Below, in pieces: positions 6,920 through 9,299 of a DNA stretch of 9,299 bases; the first letter of the stretch is position 1, and the number at the start of each line of letters is the position of its first letter. Origin of the DNA: a bacterium. GTDB lineage: Bacteria > SZUA-182 > SZUA-191 > JAJRXT01. Both the position numbers and the translations under genes were made by a program. The notes below the pieces were generated by a model. It saw only the letters and a program-made list of their open reading frames with translations, had not been told where the DNA came from and searched no databases. The stretch is taken from the NCBI GenBank assembly GCA_024277605.1, contig JAJRUU010000167.1, positions 1 through 9,299 of the forward strand. The letters run 5' to 3'.

Positions 6920-6993
6920 GGACGTTGGCTCACAAGCCTTATTTCATAAGGGGTGTTTTGCAAACCCAGTCTGAATTTGTGAATAGATCGGGT
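6920..6993 (+). repeat. Imperfect direct repeat, copy 1 (upstream of the DUF465 gene)
   Basis: This 74-base stretch, starting GGACGTTGGCTCA and ending GAATAGATCGGGT, matches 7500-7571 at roughly three quarters of positions by hand alignment. The best-conserved parts are the first 13 bases and the AGTCTGA...GAATAGATC tail. It contains a perfect hairpin CCTTAT-TTC-ATAAGG (6937-6951). It has no reading frame with a start codon, so it is non-coding. It lies just upstream of the DUF465 promoter. Confidence 0.7.
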
Positions 6994-7025
6994 GAGGGAT
7001 TACTATCCATGGTCCATTTATGACC

Positions 7026-7054
7026 TTGACAAAACCTGTTATCGCTTTTATAAT
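7026..7054 (+). promoter_or_regulatory. Consensus sigma-70 promoter of the DUF465 gene
   Basis: TTGACA (7026-7031) and TATAAT (7049-7054) are both perfect consensus hexamers with the ideal 17-base spacer. Transcription should start near 7061, giving a leader of about 60 bases that ends in a strong AAGGAGG ribosome site (7106-7112). This predicts constitutive and high expression of the small gene at 7121. Confidence 0.85.
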
Positions 7055-7120
7055 ATTTTCATTGTGTTAGACTTAATATTTTTGTCTCCACTATGACATA
7101 CTATAAAGGAGGAGAGTGCT

Positions 7121-7348
7121 ATGAATGAGGATCAGATAAAGGAGTATCTGCGCGAGCATGATGATGAATACAGTCGCTTGGAGCAAAAACACCGCCAATA
7201 CAAACAACAGTTAGAAGAGCTGGCAGATAAGGTATTTCTTACGCCTGAACAGCAAAAAGAAAAAAAAGATATTAAAAAAATAAAACTTAAAGTTAAAGAT
7301 CAATTACATCAAATTGTTATAAATTACCGTAAGCAGTCGGGAAAATAA
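7121..7348 (+). CDS. DUF465 (YdcH-like) small coiled-coil protein
   Basis: 75 residues, highly charged (Glu/Lys/Gln) and predicted almost wholly helical. An N-terminal helix with YSRLEQKHRQYKQQLEEL (about 18-35) is followed by a short break, VFLTPEQQ (38-45), and a second Lys-rich helix with KIKLKVKDQLHQI. This helix-LTPEE-helix pattern, with a KLKxKD-type second helix, matches the DUF465/YdcH family, which is this size and has no firmly assigned function. The start is certain: AAGGAGG 8 bases before ATG, behind a consensus promoter. It appears to be a single-gene transcript; the hairpin at 7371-7428 probably ends it. No cysteine, signal peptide or membrane segment is present. Confidence 0.75.
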   Translation: MNEDQIKEYLREHDDEYSRLEQKHRQYKQQLEELADKVFLTPEQQKEKKDIKKIKLKVKDQLHQIVINYRKQSGK

Positions 7349-7370
7349 TACCTTCATAAAAGACCAATAT

Positions 7371-7442
7371 CTTGGGGGAGGGGGGGCAATGTCCACTTTG
7401 ATTAAAGCAGGCGGTGTCTGCCCCCAAGGGTTTGATCTTTTT
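7371..7442 (+). terminator. Hairpin with a T run after the DUF465 gene; possible ilvD leader switch
   Basis: CTTGGGGG (7371-7378) pairs perfectly with CCCCCAAG (7421-7428) and is followed by TTTGATCTTTTT (7431-7442), so it can serve as a rho-independent terminator of the DUF465 transcript. The same C-rich arm can instead pair with GGGGGCA at 7382-7388 (with TGCCCCC, 7419-7425). The two hairpins exclude each other, as in attenuators. The stem encloses an unusually long loop in both forms, which weakens the terminator reading. Confidence 0.4.
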
Positions 7443-7459
7443 ATCCTGAAAAATTCGGG

Positions 7460-7497
7460 CAGGCACAGCCTGTTTCTTCAGGCACAGCCTGTTTCTC
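7460..7497 (+). repeat. 19-bp perfect-register tandem repeat with alternative stems in the ilvD leader
   Basis: Two adjacent 19-base units, 7460-7478 and 7479-7497, are identical except for the last base. Each begins CAGGC-ACA-GCCTG, itself a 5-bp hairpin. The right arm of unit 1 can also pair with the left arm of unit 2 (GCCTG-TTTCTT-CAGGC), so the four arms allow two exclusive folds. It lies about 100 bases upstream of ilvD. Confidence 0.75.
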
Positions 7498-7499
7498 AA

Positions 7500-7571
7500 G
7501 GACGTTGGCTCATACACCTTATCTCACAAGAGGTCTGGCTAATCTAGTCTGAGTTTATGAATAGATCAGGT
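7500..7571 (+). repeat. Imperfect direct repeat, copy 2 (directly upstream of ilvD)
   Basis: This is the partner of 6920-6993. It starts immediately after the 19-base tandem repeat and ends 24 bases before the ilvD ATG. The first 13 bases are identical to copy 1; the central hairpin is degraded. The two copies are 580 bases apart and bracket the DUF465 gene and its promoter, which suggests a local duplication or a repeated leader element. Confidence 0.7.
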
Positions 7572-7595
7572 TATGTATGTATTTGGGGATAAAAA

Positions 7596-9248
7596 ATGCG
7601 TAGTGATGTGATTAAAAAAGGGGCCGAAAGGGCTCCTCATCGGGCACTATTGCAGGCTACCGGTTTGAGCCGGTCTGCTATGGATAAGCCTTATATAGGT
7701 GTAGCCTCCAGTTTCACCGACCTTATTCCGGGGCATGTGGGTATGCGTGATCTGGAACGCTCTATTGAAAAGGGCGTCCATAGCGGAGGCGGGGTGTCCT
7801 TTATCTTCGGGATTCCCGGTATTTGCGATGGTATTGCCATGGGGCATCGGGGGATGCACTATTCCCTGCCGTCACGCGAGTTGATCGCCGATTGTATAGA
7901 GTCAGTGGCCGAGGCGCATGCGCTGGATGGCCTGGTACTGCTTACCAATTGCGATAAGATAACCCCCGGCATGCTGATGGCGGCTGCCCGCTTAAATATC
8001 CCGGCTATTGTGGTTACTGCCGGGCCGATGCTTGCAGGGCGCTATAAGGGGCAGCGAAGATCGCTGGTACGGGATACTTTTGAGGCGCTGGGTCGTTATC
8101 AGGCGGGTAAGATAACCGAGGATGAGTTATGCTCATTTGAGGAGAGCGCCTGTCCGGGGCCTGGTTCCTGTCAGGGGTTATATACGGCTAACACCATGGC
8201 TTGTGTAACCGAGGCCATGGGAATGTCGCTGCCTGGCTGTGCTACCGCACTGGCCGTATCGGCCAAGAAAAAAAGGCTGGCCTTTGAGAGCGGAATGAAA
8301 ATAGTTGAGTTAATTGAACAAGATATAAGCGCCAGAAAAATAATCAACCAGTCGGCATTGGAGAACGGCATTCGGGTGGATATGGCCCTGGGTGGTTCTA
8401 CCAACTCGGTATTGCATATTCCGGCTATTGCGCATGATGCCGGTATTGAGTTGCCGCTTAAAATATTTGATGATATAAGCCGCCAAACCCCGCATATTAC
8501 TGACCTGCGGCCTGGGGGTGAGTATTTTATGGAGGATTTGGAGTATGCCGGCGGGATTCCTGCGGTACTAAAACGGCTGCACGAGCAGCTTGAATCTGCT
8601 GTAACGGTGGATGGCCGGGATATAAGGCAAATTGCGGCTGAGGCGCAGATAGTAGATGAAGAGGTTATTCGCCCGCAAAATAAAGCCTATCATAAAGAAG
8701 GCGGAGTGGCTATATTGAGTGGTAATCTGGCGCCGGATGGCGCGGTGGTCAAGCAGTCGGCCATCTCAGCCGGGATGTTAAAATTTGAGGGAGTGGCTCG
8801 GGTGTTTGATGCTGAAGCAGATGCTATGCAGGCAATTATGGATAAGAAAATACAAGCCGGTGAGGTGCTGGTTATCAGATATGAAGGACCCAAAGGCGGC
8901 CCGGGAATGCGGGAGATGCTTTCTCCAACTGCGGCGCTGATGGGTATGGGATTGGGAGAGTCGGTGGCCCTGATTACCGATGGACGATTCTCAGGCGGTA
9001 CCCGCGGGCCTTGTATCGGTCATATCTCCCCTGAAGCTGCCGAGGGTGGCCCTCTGGCTATTGTTCAGGATGGGGATCGGATTATGCTTGATATTCCCTC
9101 CCGGCAATTAAATTTACTAATAGATCAGGCGGAGATAGAAAAACGCCTGGCCGCCTGGTGCGCCCCGGAACCCAAGATAACAACCGGCTGGCTGGCCCGC
9201 TATGCCAAATTAGTTAGCTCGGCCAGCACTGGAGCGGTGTTGGGGTAA
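7596..9248 (+). CDS. ilvD: Dihydroxyacid dehydratase (IlvD)
   Basis: A complete 550-residue protein of normal family length that dehydrates 2,3-dihydroxy-isovalerate and its 3-methylvalerate homologue to the 2-keto acids of valine, leucine and isoleucine synthesis, in the cytoplasm. Visible signatures are CDGIAMGH-GM-YSLPSRE (77-95), the iron-sulphur ligand Cys119 in TNCDKITPGM, and the ACPGPGSCQGLYTANTM segment with Cys192. MALGGSTN (263-270) and DGRFSGGTRGPCIGH (462-476) follow. The N-terminal region has SSFTDLIPGH (38-47) and lacks the PCN-type cysteine seen in some [2Fe-2S] homologues, so an oxygen-labile [4Fe-4S] form is possible but not settled. The ATG is preceded by a weak GGGGAT site. 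The 247-base leader upstream is rich in repeats and alternative stems, so regulation at RNA level is plausible. I see no clear promoter directly before it. Confidence 0.97.
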   Translation: MRSDVIKKGAERAPHRALLQATGLSRSAMDKPYIGVASSFTDLIPGHVGMRDLERSIEKGVHSGGGVSFIFGIPGICDGIAMGHRGMHYSLPSRELIADCIESVAEAHALDGLVLLTNCDKITPGMLMAAARLNIPAIVVTAGPMLAGRYKGQRRSLVRDTFEALGRYQAGKITEDELCSFEESACPGPGSCQGLYTANTMACVTEAMGMSLPGCATALAVSAKKKRLAFESGMKIVELIEQDISARKIINQSALENGIRVDMALGGSTNSVLHIPAIAHDAGIELPLKIFDDISRQTPHITDLRPGGEYFMEDLEYAGGIPAVLKRLHEQLESAVTVDGRDIRQIAAEAQIVDEEVIRPQNKAYHKEGGVAILSGNLAPDGAVVKQSAISAGMLKFEGVARVFDAEADAMQAIMDKKIQAGEVLVIRYEGPKGGPGMREMLSPTAALMGMGLGESVALITDGRFSGGTRGPCIGHISPEAAEGGPLAIVQDGDRIMLDIPSRQLNLLIDQAEIEKRLAAWCAPEPKITTGWLARYAKLVSSASTGAVLG

Positions 9249-9274
9249 AATGAAGTTCAGAATGGCTACAATAT

Positions 9275-9299
9275 ATGAGTAGATATAAACGAATTGTTC
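9275..9299 (+). CDS. Possible start of the next gene, cut by window edge
   Basis: ATG at 9275 opens eight codons, MSRYKRIV, to the window end, 26 bases after the ilvD stop. The sequence resembles the first strand of a universal stress protein (YKRIV...), but eight residues prove nothing and there is no clear ribosome site. Listed only as a candidate. Confidence 0.2.

Noticed and set aside
7349..7595. T-box or known branched-chain riboswitch before ilvD
   Set aside because: No AGGGTGG-type T-box antiterminator motif or other aptamer core is seen in the leader.
1..9299. CRISPR array, tRNA or rRNA gene
   Set aside because: No regularly spaced repeats with spacers, no cloverleaf and no rRNA core sequences were seen on either strand.

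Overview
The window looks like chromosomal DNA (AT-leaning, mixed codon use) from an environmental, probably anaerobic bacterium rich in two-component signalling. The dihydroxyacid dehydratase, a DUF3842 protein, a DUF465 protein and scattered mini-transposons would fit Dehalococcoidia (Chloroflexota) or a Desulfobacterota/Nitrospirota-like lineage. I cannot fix the phylum from sequence alone.

Left part (1-2897, + strand): the edge of an insertion sequence (start of a transposase on the minus strand plus terminal repeats) is followed by a 133-bp mini-transposon. Then comes a row of four small genes, of which three look damaged. A receiver-only response regulator has an in-frame TAG. A DUF3842 protein is intact. 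A small lipoprotein-like gene has a probable frameshift. A class I/II aminotransferase has an in-frame TAA in the middle. Both nonsense codons can be explained by one G-to-T change in a glutamate codon, so this is either local gene decay or sequencing/DNA-damage error.

Middle part (2907-6505, - strand): a signalling cluster. A soluble hybrid histidine kinase with an N-terminal NAD(P)-binding-like Rossmann domain (Rossmann-GAF-HisKA-HATPase-REC) is followed by a DivK-like single receiver and a PleD-like REC-GGDEF diguanylate cyclase. A second mini-transposon (81 bp, same terminal repeats, 6-bp target duplication) sits between the kinase and the two regulators. It carries a perfect hairpin that could act as a terminator. 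The likely output is cyclic-di-GMP, with no DNA-binding output domain present.

Right part (6506-9299): a gene-poor, AT-rich 615-bp region holds a minus-strand promoter for the kinase, dyad symmetries, and a near-consensus plus-strand promoter for a small DUF465 protein. A 247-bp structured leader precedes ilvD; it has competing hairpins, a 19-bp tandem repeat and a 72-bp repeat also present upstream of the DUF465 gene. ilvD (dihydroxyacid dehydratase, branched-chain amino acid synthesis) is complete. A possible next gene begins at the right edge.
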